Below, piece after piece: positions 36,674-44,972 of a DNA stretch of 64,000 bases. Source of the DNA: Limisphaerales bacterium (lineage in GTDB: Bacteria > Verrucomicrobiota > Verrucomicrobiia > Limisphaerales > UBA1100); contig JACNJL010000041.1 in the NCBI GenBank assembly GCA_014382585.1, forward strand, positions 93,527-157,526, read 5' to 3'. Position 1 is the stretch's first letter; each line of letters begins with the position of its first letter. The notes under the pieces are model-generated. The model ran no database searches. It worked only from the letters and a program-made list of their open reading frames with translations, and had not been told where the DNA came from. The translations under genes were made by a program, and so were the position numbers.

Positions 36674-36746
36674 AGATTGACAAAACTTCCACAAAATGTG
36701 CAGTCTCCGCCCGTCGGCAGAGTAGCTCAGTTGGTTAGAGCGGCGG
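36674..36746 (+). repeat. Left copy of 73-bp direct repeat (tRNA 5' part + upstream)
   Basis: These 73 bases are identical to 39240-39312. They hold 42 bases of upstream sequence, with TTGACA, followed by the first 31 bases of a tRNA(CAU) gene: acceptor 5' strand, D arm and the first part of the anticodon stem. Identity stops exactly after GAGCGGCGG; the next bases, TTTTC, cannot complete the anticodon arm, so this copy is not a functional tRNA. The right copy is intact. Confidence 0.95.
36716..36746 (+). pseudogene. Truncated tRNA(CAU) 5' fragment
   Basis: The first 31 bases of the tRNA at 39282 (GGCAGAGTAGCTCAGTTGG... to GCGGCGG), then divergence. There is no anticodon loop. About 45 bases further (36791-36831) is a faint match to the T arm and 3' end (GGTTGCGAAGTC ... 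CTTGCTAC ... ATTTTCC against GGTTCGAGTC ... CTCTGCTAC ... ATTTTCC), which could be a decayed 3' half or chance. Confidence 0.8.
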
Positions 36747-36815
36747 TTTTCTATTCAGCCCAAGCACTTGTCCTTCAGGGAACCGTGCAACGGCGGTTGC
36801 GAAGTCAAGTTCTTG

Positions 36816-38033
36816 CTACTGCGATTTTCCGGAAGGGTTTGCCCCTTCTGATCCCTCGCCAAGTTGTCCGGATTGTTTGCCGTTGCTCAGCTTCCGGTTG
36901 ATTCCAGCTGCCGTAACTCGGATGCTGTCCTGTATATCGACGGGTGCTCCACCATCAGCGGATTGCCCATTCGGTGCGACTGGGCCAGTTGCTCCGCCAG
37001 CTCCGGGCTGATCGGCTGGCAGTCCGGTTCCGGCTCCAGCTTCAGCCAGTATTCCGGATTGGTTAAGTCCTCTTTCATCAGTCGGTTCCCCGCGCCACAA
37101 CGCATCGTAATGCGCCTTGCGTTTCTCAAAGAACTCCATTTGCCCCAGTTTGTCAAGCAGCTCTCCCTGGCTTTCAATCGGCCCGGCTTGTATCCGCTTG
37201 TCCATCTCCGCCTGCGCCTCCATACGCCGTCGCAGCGCCGCATCCTCACGCTGGGTTTGCTCCGCGTGGAACCCCATAAACTCCTGACCCAATTCCTTCT
37301 CCAACGCAACCCGCTCCGCTTCCTCCACCTGCGTCAACCGCCCCTCCGCAGCCTTCGCTTGCAAAGTCTTTACTCGCCGGACAGCTTCGGATTTAGAGCC
37401 ATATTCAGGGCCATCTTCACGCAACGTTTCGCCTTGACGATCCACGCTTTCCTTGGTAGGCAAGCTAGCAGACTCCAGTTGGCTTCCAAACCGGGGGGCA
37501 CGAGATCTCTCGGACGTTTTGAGCCAGCTGCGAGTCTTCTCTTTATTCCAATACCGAGTCTTCCCCTCATCGATCCAACGCAACAAATGATCCAAGTCCC
37601 GCCCGCGCACCGAGTCAAATACCATAACCGGATCACTCAAAAGACCCGGCAATTCTCCTAACATCTCTCGGGACAGTTGATGCTTTTCAACTTTATCATC
37701 CAGCACTGAACCATACTTAGCCGCCGGTTCGCGTAACGTTTCCTTGGGTGAAAAGAAATATTCTCCGTTCTCCCGCTTGACACCCCGAAGCAGGTCGATT
37801 ACCTTGATCTTGCTCGGTTCGCTGGGCGCGCCCGTTAGAGGGGTGTTTTTCGGAATTCCGCGAGCACTAATTATACCAACGGGCGCTTCAATTACTTTAA
37901 TCGCATCGTTACTTTCTGAGGAGGGTTCATCCGTCCTCGGACGAGCATTGGGAGTGCTGGCAGTTTCCGCTGGTGCCCCCAAATGCACTTCCCGCATCCC
38001 CCTCAATATTCCGAGGCAAAGTCCGCTGCTCAA
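36816..38033 (-). CDS. Hypothetical protein, remnant of a large mobile-element protein
   Basis: A 405-codon frame opened by TTG, lying entirely between the two tRNA repeats. The N-terminal part is disordered (Pro/Ser/Glu). The middle has SREMLGELPGLLSDPVMVFDS, which recalls the xLPxLLxDPVMVFxS motif of polyvalent/MuF-type C-terminal domains of phage and conjugative elements. Then comes a charged helical stretch (LTQVEEAERVALEKELGQEF to KMEFFEKRKAHYDALW-like sequence). ETLRE-x-x-x-x-YGS occurs twice (SPKETLREPAAKYGS; RQGETLREDGPEYGS). A TGA lies just upstream of the TTG, and the sequence seems to continue upstream in another frame, so this is more likely a broken gene than a true start. A plus-strand frame at 36864-37661 looks like its shadow. 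Confidence 0.5.
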   Translation of the reverse strand: MSSGLCLGILRGMREVHLGAPAETASTPNARPRTDEPSSESNDAIKVIEAPVGIISARGIPKNTPLTGAPSEPSKIKVIDLLRGVKRENGEYFFSPKETLREPAAKYGSVLDDKVEKHQLSREMLGELPGLLSDPVMVFDSVRGRDLDHLLRWIDEGKTRYWNKEKTRSWLKTSERSRAPRFGSQLESASLPTKESVDRQGETLREDGPEYGSKSEAVRRVKTLQAKAAEGRLTQVEEAERVALEKELGQEFMGFHAEQTQREDAALRRRMEAQAEMDKRIQAGPIESQGELLDKLGQMEFFEKRKAHYDALWRGEPTDERGLNQSGILAEAGAGTGLPADQPGAGGATGPVAPNGQSADGGAPVDIQDSIRVTAAGINRKLSNGKQSGQLGEGSEGANPSGKSQ

Positions 38034-38749
38034 TATTCAGTAACACCTCACCCGCCGACCCATCCCCTTCAGAACCTTCGTTCTTGGGGTTGACATTTTT
38101 GGAATCAGAATCATTCTCTCCCTGAGCTTTCTGGGTGGGTAACGGACCCGGCTGATCCCAGTGAGCGAGCTTCCAGTTCCAGGAAAACTGGAGCTGCACC
38201 ACTCTTATTTTGGATTAAATACATCCCCTTCCACTTGTTACTGGGGTTGACATTTTGAGAATCGGCGGTAGGTTTAGCAGTGCCATCTGGAGTATAAACC
38301 GGCGGTGGACTGGACTTGACGCCAGTCTTGGCAACAACCCAGGCTGATCTAGTTGTCAGTCTGGGTTCGTTTCTTTTAAAAGATTTCTCAATCACCCTCA
38401 GAATCTTCGTTCTTGGGGTTGACATCTTGGGAATCTGGAGTGCTTTGATTCGTCGCGGTGCGAGTTACAGGCTCGGATGATTCTCCACTACGGGTACCCA
38501 GTGCCGAGTACACTGGGGGCATGCCACTTTCCCCTCATAAATTATCCTTCAGGTTGACATCCTTAAAATCTTGAGTATCTTGTCTGTGGAGAGCGTCAGC
38601 ATCAGGCCCGGACGGGCTGGCGGGCTCTGCCGCCAGTTCCGGGAACACTGGGGGTGCACTTTCTCGGAAGCTCCCGGGCTTTGAGAGATACCAGAACCAG
38701 AATCTGTGTAGGTGGTTGTGGGATTAACCCCTGCGCCACCATCTTCCAC
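38034..38749 (-). pseudogene. Frameshifted N-terminal part of the repeat-rich gene
   Basis: On the minus strand, degenerate modules of about 45-55 residues can be read only by switching frame. Each resembles PPVF-x-EL-x-AR followed by Ser/Pro-rich sequence and DSQDVNPKNEDSEGD (variants DSKNVNPKNEGSEGD, DSQNVNPSNK, DFKDVNLKDNL). Short frames at 37927-38202, 38111-38425 and 38549-38749 each hold part of the series and end at stops. The simplest reading is one long, disordered, repeat-bearing protein gene that has taken several indels. It is continuous with the frame at 36816-38033. Confidence 0.6.
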
Positions 38750-38760
38750 TTCCGGCTCCC
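38077..38760. repeat. Degenerate tandem modules (135-172 bp)
   Basis: A shared core GTTGACATy, usually preceded by CTTGGG or CTGGG on the plus strand, recurs at 38089, 38246, 38418 and 38553, giving spacings of 157, 172 and 135 bases. Between cores lie related CCAGT...ACTGG(G)GG...GCAC/CC blocks. The irregular spacing and sequence drift show old coding repeats, not a CRISPR array or satellite. Confidence 0.65.
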
Positions 38761-38798
38761 TCGGTGCGCCGTAGAGTGATCAATCGCAACTGTACACT

Positions 38799-39149
38799 AT
38801 GCCAAAAATAAAATTTACCGAAGTGATTGGATTTATGCTGATTAGCTTGCCCTTCATTTTAATTGGAGTATATGCCCTGATGCCACACCGCGTGTTGCTA
38901 CAGTTTTTTCATGAGGACGTTCAAGCCGCACAGCAGGTTGTTGATCGTCAGCAAATCCTCAGCCAAATCGAATACGGATGGCCCCGGATTTTTCTCGATT
39001 ACGCAGCATCTGCCTTCACAATCGTCGTTGGATTTTCTACAATTGCAATCGGATACATGTTTGCTAAATGGAAAATAATTGACGATCACACGAAAGAACT
39101 CAGAAAGGCAAAAAAAGCTCAAGAAGCCCTAAAAACAGAAACCCACTAA
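38799..39149 (+). CDS. Small two-helix membrane protein, unknown
   Basis: 116 residues: MPKIKFTEVIGFMLISLPFILIG gives a first membrane helix. A periplasmic loop follows (HEDVQAAQQVVDRQQILSQIEYGWPR), then a second helix (FLDYAASAFTIVVGFSTIAIGYMF) and a charged, helical cytoplasmic tail (KLRKAKKAQEALK-like). No family is recognised. It is the only undamaged frame between the tRNA repeats and could be cargo of the inserted segment. The ribosome binding site is weak. Codon use is more AT-rich than in the flanking genes. Confidence 0.55.
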   Translation: MPKIKFTEVIGFMLISLPFILIGVYALMPHRVLLQFFHEDVQAAQQVVDRQQILSQIEYGWPRIFLDYAASAFTIVVGFSTIAIGYMFAKWKIIDDHTKELRKAKKAQEALKTETH

Positions 39150-39239
39150 ATTCATCCTAACCCCAATCCAGCAAGCCATTTCGAGATGATACACAGAAAG
39201 ACGCACCTGTGAAACACGCCTCAAAGCCTAAACCATCCA

Positions 39240-39312
39240 AGATTGACAAAACTTCCACAAAATGTGCAGTCTCCGCCCGTCGGCAGAGTAGCTCAGTTGG
39301 TTAGAGCGGCGG
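39240..39312 (+). repeat. Right copy of 73-bp direct repeat
   Basis: Identical to 36674-36746. Here it runs on into a complete tRNA gene. The distance from copy to copy is 2566 bases. The repeat includes 42 bases of upstream DNA, so it is longer and placed further 5' than the usual tRNA 3'-end attachment core. Confidence 0.95.
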
Positions 39313-39358
39313 AATCATAATCCGCATGTCGGGGGTTCGAGTCCCTCCTCTGCTACCA
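39282..39358 (+). tRNA. tRNA with CAU anticodon (probably elongator Met)
   Basis: 77 bases. Acceptor GGCAGAG (39282-39288) pairs with CTCTGCT (one G-U at the first pair). The D arm is GCTCAGTTGGTTAGAGC, the anticodon arm GCGGA-ATCATAA-TCCGC with CAT, and the T arm GGGGGTTCGAGTCCCTC; CCA is encoded (39356-39358). The anticodon stem lacks the three G-C pairs of initiator tRNA, so it is elongator Met or, less likely, lysidine-modified Ile2. Its 5' half is duplicated at 36716. mreB starts 92 bases downstream. Confidence 0.95.
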
Positions 39359-39450
39359 TTTTCCCCGTTTTTTGGGTAAAACTTCAATAACCCGCTCTTG
39401 ACCGCTTGCCGATCGCATCTCTATCGTCCCCCAACTGCAAGACGCACACT

Positions 39451-40467
39451 ATGTTTGACGGTATCAAAAGCTTGTTTTCCAATGACATTGGCATCGATCT
39501 CGGAACCGCCAACTCTTTGGTTTTCTTGAAAGATAAAGGCATTGTGCTGCGCGAACCCTCCGTGGTGGCCATCCAAGCCGGTACCAAAAACGTGCTCGCC
39601 GTGGGCAACGAAGCCAAGGCAATGCTCGGGCGCACCCCTGGCAACATCGTTGCCATCCGCCCAATGAAAGACGGCGTGATCGCGGATTTCGATGTGACCG
39701 AAGCAATGCTGCGCGCTTTCATTTCCAAAGTCCACCATCGCAAGCTCGTCGAGCCGCGCGTCGTCGTAGCCGTGCCCTCGGGCATCACCGAAGTGGAACG
39801 CCGCGCGGTGGAAGACTCCGTGACGCGCGCCGGGGCCCGTGAATTTTATCCCATCAAGCAACCGCTCGCCGCCGCCATCGGCGCGGGGTTACCCGTGGCC
39901 GAGCCCGCCGGGAACATGGTGGTGGACATCGGCGGCGGCACGGCGGAGATTGCGGTAATCTCACTCGCCAACATCGTACAAGCCACCAGCCTGCGCGTGG
40001 GCGGCGATCAATTTGACAATGCAATTATCGGGCACCTGAAAAATGCCCACAACCTGAAAATCGGCGAACGCACTGCCGAGGAAATCAAACTAAAAATCGG
40101 GTCCGCCTTCCCCTTGGAAGAGGAAATGACGATGGAGGTCAAAGGCCTCGCCATCAGCTCCGGGTTACCCCGCACGGTAACCATCCGTTCAGAGGAAATC
40201 CGTGATGCTCTCAAGGATCCGCTCTCGAGCATCTTGGAATCCATCCGCCAAATCCTTGAGCAATGCCCGCCCGAACTGGCAGGCGACCTCGTGGATCGCG
40301 GCATTGTGGTGGCCGGCGGCGGTGCGCTCCTGCGCGGCATCGACCGGCTCATTGCCAAGGAAACCCAACTGCCCGTCTCCATTGCAGACGAGCCGCTCAT
40401 TTCCGTGGCCAATGGCACCGGAATGGTTCTGAGAAATATCGATTTTTGGAGGCGCGCCGCCGCCTGA
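39451..40467 (+). CDS. mreB: Rod-shape actin MreB
   Basis: 338 residues from ATG 39451 ([25 protein letters not shown]), the family norm; the frame from 39406 adds 15 unrelated residues. MreB is an actin homologue that guides side-wall peptidoglycan synthesis. Actin-fold nucleotide motifs are intact: [12 protein letters not shown] (phosphate 1), [18 protein letters not shown] (phosphate 2), [18 protein letters not shown] (adenosine). It heads mreB-mreC-mreD-PBP2-rodA, all on the plus strand with overlaps or short gaps. Confidence 0.98.
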   Translation: MFDGIKSLFSNDIGIDLGTANSLVFLKDKGIVLREPSVVAIQAGTKNVLAVGNEAKAMLGRTPGNIVAIRPMKDGVIADFDVTEAMLRAFISKVHHRKLVEPRVVVAVPSGITEVERRAVEDSVTRAGAREFYPIKQPLAAAIGAGLPVAEPAGNMVVDIGGGTAEIAVISLANIVQATSLRVGGDQFDNAIIGHLKNAHNLKIGERTAEEIKLKIGSAFPLEEEMTMEVKGLAISSGLPRTVTIRSEEIRDALKDPLSSILESIRQILEQCPPELAGDLVDRGIVVAGGGALLRGIDRLIAKETQLPVSIADEPLISVANGTGMVLRNIDFWRRAAA

Positions 40468-40507
40468 TTCCCCGTTGCGTTCGCCCGGGCAACATGCCCC
40501 CGGGCAA

Positions 40508-41314
40508 ATGAATTTAAGGCCATACGTTTATGCCACTGGCTTTGTGCTGGGGCTCGCGGCAGTGCTCTTCGCACTGTCACCGCAAGCGGCAAGGCAGGTG
40601 AAACTTGCCTCCGGCAGCTTTTTCGTCCCTCTGTTTTCTGCAGAAACCGGCCTCCAACGCGCCCGCAATTTCGCCGCCAACAAAACCGCCACGCGCGAGG
40701 ATTTGCTCGACCAAAATCGGCGGCTCGCCCTCACCAACGAAGTCCTTCGCATTCAAATCCAACAACTCCGCGCCACCGCCGAAGAAAACAAAGCCCTGCG
40801 CGTTCAAGTTGCCTTTGCCGCCACCAACCAATGGAAGCTCCGCCTTGCCCAAGTCATCGGGCGCGACCCCGCCAATTGGTGGCGCACGTTGCAAATCAAC
40901 ATTGGTTCCCGCCACGGTGTGCGCGAAGGCTTGCCCATCCTCACGCCTGAAGGCCTCGTGGGGCGCGTCCACGAAGTACATCCCAACCGCTCGCGCGTCG
41001 CACTCATTGGCGACCCTGCCTGTCGACTGTCCATCAACGTCCAACCCTCGCGCGAGAACGGCATCCTCACCGCCGACGGCGCCACGGTCTTTGATCACAC
41101 CATCGTAAACCTCCAATTCCTGCCCGCCCACACCGCCGCGCGTGCGGGCGACCCGGTGGTCACCAGTGGCCTCGGCCGGCTTTTCCCGCGCGGTATTCCG
41201 GTCGGCAAACTCCTTAGCGTCGCGCCTGCTCCCGGCGCGCTCAACTCCAACGCGCGCGTAAAACTTGCCGTGGACTCCTCACGCCTCAACGAAGTCTGGG
41301 TCATCCTGCCATGA
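40508..41314 (+). CDS. mreC: Rod-shape protein MreC
   Basis: 268 residues from ATG 40508 (MNLRPYVYATGFVLGLAAVLFALS), which places one membrane anchor at the N-terminus. A TTG start at 40475 would put 11 polar residues ahead of it. A coiled coil follows (ENRRLALTNEVLRIQIQQLRATAEENKALR-like, ~55-95), then the beta-rich periplasmic domain (VIGRDPANWWRTLQINIGSRHGVREGLPILTPEGLVGRV; VTSGLGRLFPRGIPVGKLLSV). MreC links MreB to PBP2. It overlaps mreD by four bases. Confidence 0.95.
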   Translation: MNLRPYVYATGFVLGLAAVLFALSPQAARQVKLASGSFFVPLFSAETGLQRARNFAANKTATREDLLDQNRRLALTNEVLRIQIQQLRATAEENKALRVQVAFAATNQWKLRLAQVIGRDPANWWRTLQINIGSRHGVREGLPILTPEGLVGRVHEVHPNRSRVALIGDPACRLSINVQPSRENGILTADGATVFDHTIVNLQFLPAHTAARAGDPVVTSGLGRLFPRGIPVGKLLSVAPAPGALNSNARVKLAVDSSRLNEVWVILP

Positions 41315-41859
41315 AAACGTTTTACGCACTCGGCCTGTTGGTGATCGCGCTCCTTGCGCTTTATCTCGCAAACACCCTCGAATGGCCTCAACGCATCACC
41401 GGAACCCGCATCGATCCCTTGCCCGCGTTGATGGTCTGCGCCGCCCTTCGCGCTCCCGTGCTGGCTATCACTCTGCTGGCGGCCCTCGGTTCACTTTGGC
41501 AAACTTCACTGTCCGCCGATCCCCCCGGTATCAGCATGATTCCGCTCTTCGCCGTAGGAGTCGCCGTATCGCTCAACCGCCGGGCCATCCACACCCGCCT
41601 TTGGGGCGCGCGCTTCGCCGTCGCCGCCGCGGCCGGTGCGCTTGTGCCGCTTGTGAGCGTGGGATTTCTAATGATACTTGGGCGCGACCCCTTGCTCGGC
41701 TGGTTTTCGCTTTGGCAATTAGCCGTGATGAGTCTCGCCAGTGGACTGCTCGCCCTGATCTTTTTTCCGCTACTCCAATGGCTCGATAAAACGGTCGAAG
41801 ATCAACCCCTCGCCGCGCCTTACGACACCACCACCCAAATCAACCGCAGCCCACACTAA
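41311..41859 (+). CDS. mreD: MreD-like rod-shape membrane protein
   Basis: 182 residues with five or six hydrophobic helices (YALGLLVIALLALYLAN, LMVCAALRAPVLAITLLAALGSL, ARFAVAAAAGALVPLVSVGFLMIL, LWQLAVMSLASGLLALIFFPLLQWL). Sequence similarity within MreD is low, so the call rests on size, topology and its place between mreC and PBP2. Its stop and the PBP2 ATG share one base. Confidence 0.8.
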   Translation: MKTFYALGLLVIALLALYLANTLEWPQRITGTRIDPLPALMVCAALRAPVLAITLLAALGSLWQTSLSADPPGISMIPLFAVGVAVSLNRRAIHTRLWGARFAVAAAAGALVPLVSVGFLMILGRDPLLGWFSLWQLAVMSLASGLLALIFFPLLQWLDKTVEDQPLAAPYDTTTQINRSPH

Positions 41860-43718
41860 TGCCCCGCCCTGCCACGGTAAATGACGACCATCGCCTGCAC
41901 CTCGCCGGTGCGGCTTTGTTATTAGGGTTGGCCGTGCTGCTCGGCGGCCTCGCTTACGTGCAGGTAATCACCGCGTTGGAGCACGAAGCAGAACAGAAAA
42001 ATCAATCCCGCCGCACCGTACGACTACCCGCCGTACGCGGCTCCATCCTCGATGCGCAGGGCCGCCCGCTGGCGCATGACCGGCCTTCCTATGTCATCCA
42101 CGCCTACTTGGATGAACTTCGCCAACACTTTCGTAAAGCCTGGCGCGAAGCCCCGCACGATACCCGCACCGAGGCCGGCGTACGCCATCAAGTGGTGGGC
42201 GATTTCATTGCCGCACTCCAGCTCGACCAGCCGTTCACACTCACAAAGGCACAATTACAAAAGCACTTTATCGAGCAACTCGCCCTACCCATTCCCGTGA
42301 TGCGTGATTTATCGCAAACCAACGTGGCGTGGTTTATGGAAAACGCATGGCGCGTTCCCGGCATGGATGTGGAGGCGCAACCGCACCGGCATTACCCTTC
42401 CCAATCCGTGGCGCATCTCGTGGGCCGATTGCGACGCCCACAATCCATTCCCGATGAAGATCACCCCTACAACTATCGGCTGCCCGATTTCACCGGCGCG
42501 ATGGGATTAGAACAAACCTTTAACAACACGCTGCGCGGCAGCGCGGGCACCAAAAGTTTACTTGTCAACAATCTCGGCTACCGCCAGCGCGAAGAAATCG
42601 TAGTCGCCCCGGAGCCCGGCAACAATGTGGTGCTCACCTTGGATCTCGCAATTCAGGATGCCGCTTACCAAGCTCTCACGGAAACCGGCCGCAAAGGCGC
42701 GGCGGCCGTGGTGATGAACGTGCAAACTGGCGACCTCATCGCACTGGTGTCGCTGCCGGTGTTTGATCCCAACGCATTTATCCCCGGCATACGCAGTGAA
42801 CTTTGGAGCGAATACCGCGAGGCACGCCCAAGCCCGTTGCTCTTTCGCGCCACCCAGGAGCGCTATCCGCCGGGATCTATTTTCAAAATTGTTTCCGGCC
42901 TCGCCGCGTTAGAAGCCGGCGCCAATCCCACCAACTTTGTTTACAACCCCGGTTACGCAAAAGTGGGACGACGGCGGATTGACGACACCGCTCCGCCGGG
43001 GCATTACGATTTTCGCGAAGGCTTCAAGCACTCAAGCAATACTTACTTTATCACTCGCGCCATCGAAACCGGCGCGGACAAAATTATCTCGATGGGCGAG
43101 CAATTTTTCCTGCGCGAAAAAACCGACCTCCTCACGCGGCAGGAAGCCAATCCGCAATTCCCAACTTTGGCCGATGTCCAAAACCGCAGTCATTGGCAGG
43201 ATGGCGACACCGCAAACCTGTCGATTGGCCAGGGCCCCGTGGCGGTGACGCCGCTACAAATGACGGTGATGACCGCTGCGGTAGCAAATGGCGGTAAAGT
43301 TTTTTCACCGCGCGTGGTCGACCGCATCACATCGGTGGATCCCACCCGCGCCAATGAAGCCAAACAATTTCCACCTGCCAAAGTACGCGGTACTTTAAAC
43401 GTAAAACAAGAAAGCCTTGCGCACGTGCAACGCGCGATGCTTGCTGATGTCGCGGATGATGACGGCACCGGCAAACGCGCCCGCATCGAAGGCTTTGCCG
43501 TGTGCGGCAAAACCGGCACGGCCGAAGTCCGCAACCGCGAAGGCCGCCACAAGATCACATGGTTCGCTTCGTACGGCCCTTTTGAAAAACCAAAGTACGC
43601 GGTGGTGGTGATGGTTGAGCGCGGTGCGTCCGGCGGCCTTACCTGCGCGCCGGCAGCCAAGAAAATTTATGAAGCGCTCATCGCGCGCGACAACCCCAAC
43701 CACATCGCCGGCAACTGA
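41859..43718 (+). CDS. mrdA: Penicillin-binding protein 2 (elongasome transpeptidase)
   Basis: 619 residues. A short cytoplasmic head and one helix (LAGAALLLGLAVLLGGLAYVQV) come first, then the pedestal domain (RTVRLPAVRGSILDAQGRPLAHDRPSYVIH; SVAHLVGRL; GAMGLEQTFNNTLRGSAG). The transpeptidase domain has PGSIFKI (serine nucleophile, SxxK), HSSNTYF (SxN) and CGKTGTAE (KTG). Class B PBPs cross-link peptidoglycan in the side wall with RodA as partner glycosyltransferase; rodA follows with a one-base overlap. Confidence 0.96.
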   Translation: MPRPATVNDDHRLHLAGAALLLGLAVLLGGLAYVQVITALEHEAEQKNQSRRTVRLPAVRGSILDAQGRPLAHDRPSYVIHAYLDELRQHFRKAWREAPHDTRTEAGVRHQVVGDFIAALQLDQPFTLTKAQLQKHFIEQLALPIPVMRDLSQTNVAWFMENAWRVPGMDVEAQPHRHYPSQSVAHLVGRLRRPQSIPDEDHPYNYRLPDFTGAMGLEQTFNNTLRGSAGTKSLLVNNLGYRQREEIVVAPEPGNNVVLTLDLAIQDAAYQALTETGRKGAAAVVMNVQTGDLIALVSLPVFDPNAFIPGIRSELWSEYREARPSPLLFRATQERYPPGSIFKIVSGLAALEAGANPTNFVYNPGYAKVGRRRIDDTAPPGHYDFREGFKHSSNTYFITRAIETGADKIISMGEQFFLREKTDLLTRQEANPQFPTLADVQNRSHWQDGDTANLSIGQGPVAVTPLQMTVMTAAVANGGKVFSPRVVDRITSVDPTRANEAKQFPPAKVRGTLNVKQESLAHVQRAMLADVADDDGTGKRARIEGFAVCGKTGTAEVRNREGRHKITWFASYGPFEKPKYAVVVMVERGASGGLTCAPAAKKIYEALIARDNPNHIAGN

Positions 43719-44941
43719 TGAAGTTTATCGAACAACTCATCCCATGGCATCGGCTCGACCGATTGTTGCTACTGTGCCTTGCGGGTTTGATGGCGTTCGG
43801 GGTGCTCTTCGTTTACAGTGCCACGTACAACAACGACACATACACCGGCGCGCATTGGCTCCGAATGCCACATTATAAACAAATCATTTTTTACGGCATC
43901 GGCATCGGCGCGGCCTTCGTGTTGTGCCTGCGCGACTATCAACAAACGGCGCGTTGGGCCAATGTGTTTTACTGGCTCAGTCTCATTATGCTCGTCGCGG
44001 TGCTGATCCCCGGCATCGGCTCGGTGCGGTTTGGCGCGCGGCGGTGGTTTGATTTGGGGGTCACTCAATTTCAGCCATCGGAGCTGGCGAAGGTGGCTGT
44101 GGTGCTGGCGTTGGCGCAATTCCTCAGTCGCCCCCCCAAGGAATTAAAGGAGCCCAAAGTGCTTCTCAAAGCCCTCGCACTGGCGGGCGTGCCCTTCGCG
44201 CTAATCTTTTTGGAGCCGGATTTGGGCTCGGCACTGACGCTGTTGCCACCGGCTTTGGTGATGCTTTACGTGGCGGGTGTGCCGGGCGGTTTCCTGCGAA
44301 AATTAGTGGGCGGAGTCGTGATTTTCGTGTCATTGGTGCTGGCCTACGTATTTTTTATGCCAAAAGACTGGAAACCGATACAGTTTCCGGACTATCAAAA
44401 GCGACGGCTGATGGTGTACTTCAATGTGGACTACGCCAGCCAGTACGCCGGAGCAGGTGCTTCGCAAGCGGAAATCCGCCAGGCGCGTGCGCTGCAACGG
44501 CAGGATTCGTACAACGTCGTACAGGCGATGATCTCGGTGGGTTCAGGTGGGCTCACGGGCAAAGGCTGGAAACAGGGCATCCAAAATGCCCACGGCTACC
44601 TGCCACGGGGCGTGGCGCACAACGACTTTATTTTTTCGGTGATCGCCGAGGAGAGCGGGTTTGCGGGCAGCACGTTGGTGATTCTGCTGTACGGCGGCAT
44701 CATCGTGGCGGGCATCCGCACGGCCAGCCAGTGCCGCGACCGGCTCGGAAGACTCATCGCCATCGGAGTGGTCACGCTGTTGTTCAGCCACGTGTTTGTA
44801 AACATCGGGATGAACATCCGGATGGTGCCGGTGACGGGGCTGCCATTACCGCTGCTCAGTTCGGGCGGCTCATCGGTGGTGTGTTCGTTACTGGCACTTG
44901 GGCTATTGCAAAATGTGCGGCTCTATCAACGAACAATTTAA
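43718..44941 (+). CDS. rodA: SEDS peptidoglycan glycosyltransferase RodA
   Basis: 407 residues with about ten helices. SEDS motifs: FGARRWFDLGVTQFQPSELAKVAVVLALAQFL, FALIFLEPDLGSALTLLPPALVML (catalytic Asp region), QSSVSIGSGGLTGKG-type segment MISVGSGGLTGKGWKQGIQNAHGYLPRGVAHNDFIFSVIAEESGFAGS, and GMNIRMVPVTGLPLPLLSSGGSSV. It polymerises glycan strands from lipid II. It is the last gene of the rod operon; RNase E/G starts 31 bases after. Confidence 0.96.
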   Translation: MKFIEQLIPWHRLDRLLLLCLAGLMAFGVLFVYSATYNNDTYTGAHWLRMPHYKQIIFYGIGIGAAFVLCLRDYQQTARWANVFYWLSLIMLVAVLIPGIGSVRFGARRWFDLGVTQFQPSELAKVAVVLALAQFLSRPPKELKEPKVLLKALALAGVPFALIFLEPDLGSALTLLPPALVMLYVAGVPGGFLRKLVGGVVIFVSLVLAYVFFMPKDWKPIQFPDYQKRRLMVYFNVDYASQYAGAGASQAEIRQARALQRQDSYNVVQAMISVGSGGLTGKGWKQGIQNAHGYLPRGVAHNDFIFSVIAEESGFAGSTLVILLYGGIIVAGIRTASQCRDRLGRLIAIGVVTLLFSHVFVNIGMNIRMVPVTGLPLPLLSSGGSSVVCSLLALGLLQNVRLYQRTI

Positions 44942-44972
44942 TTAACAGTTTAAACAGAAAGAAACTTTACAA

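Noticed and set aside
36864..37661. 265-codon plus-strand frame in the tRNA-bracketed segment
   Set aside because: It is antisense to the 405-codon minus frame, is Leu/Arg/Ser/Pro-rich without domain features, and looks like a shadow. The minus frame has the charged helical character of a real protein.
38077..38760. Regularly recurring GTTGACAT core as a CRISPR array
   Set aside because: Spacing is irregular (157, 172, 135), repeats are degenerate and the 'spacers' are themselves related. Coding repeats explain it better, and no cas gene is present.
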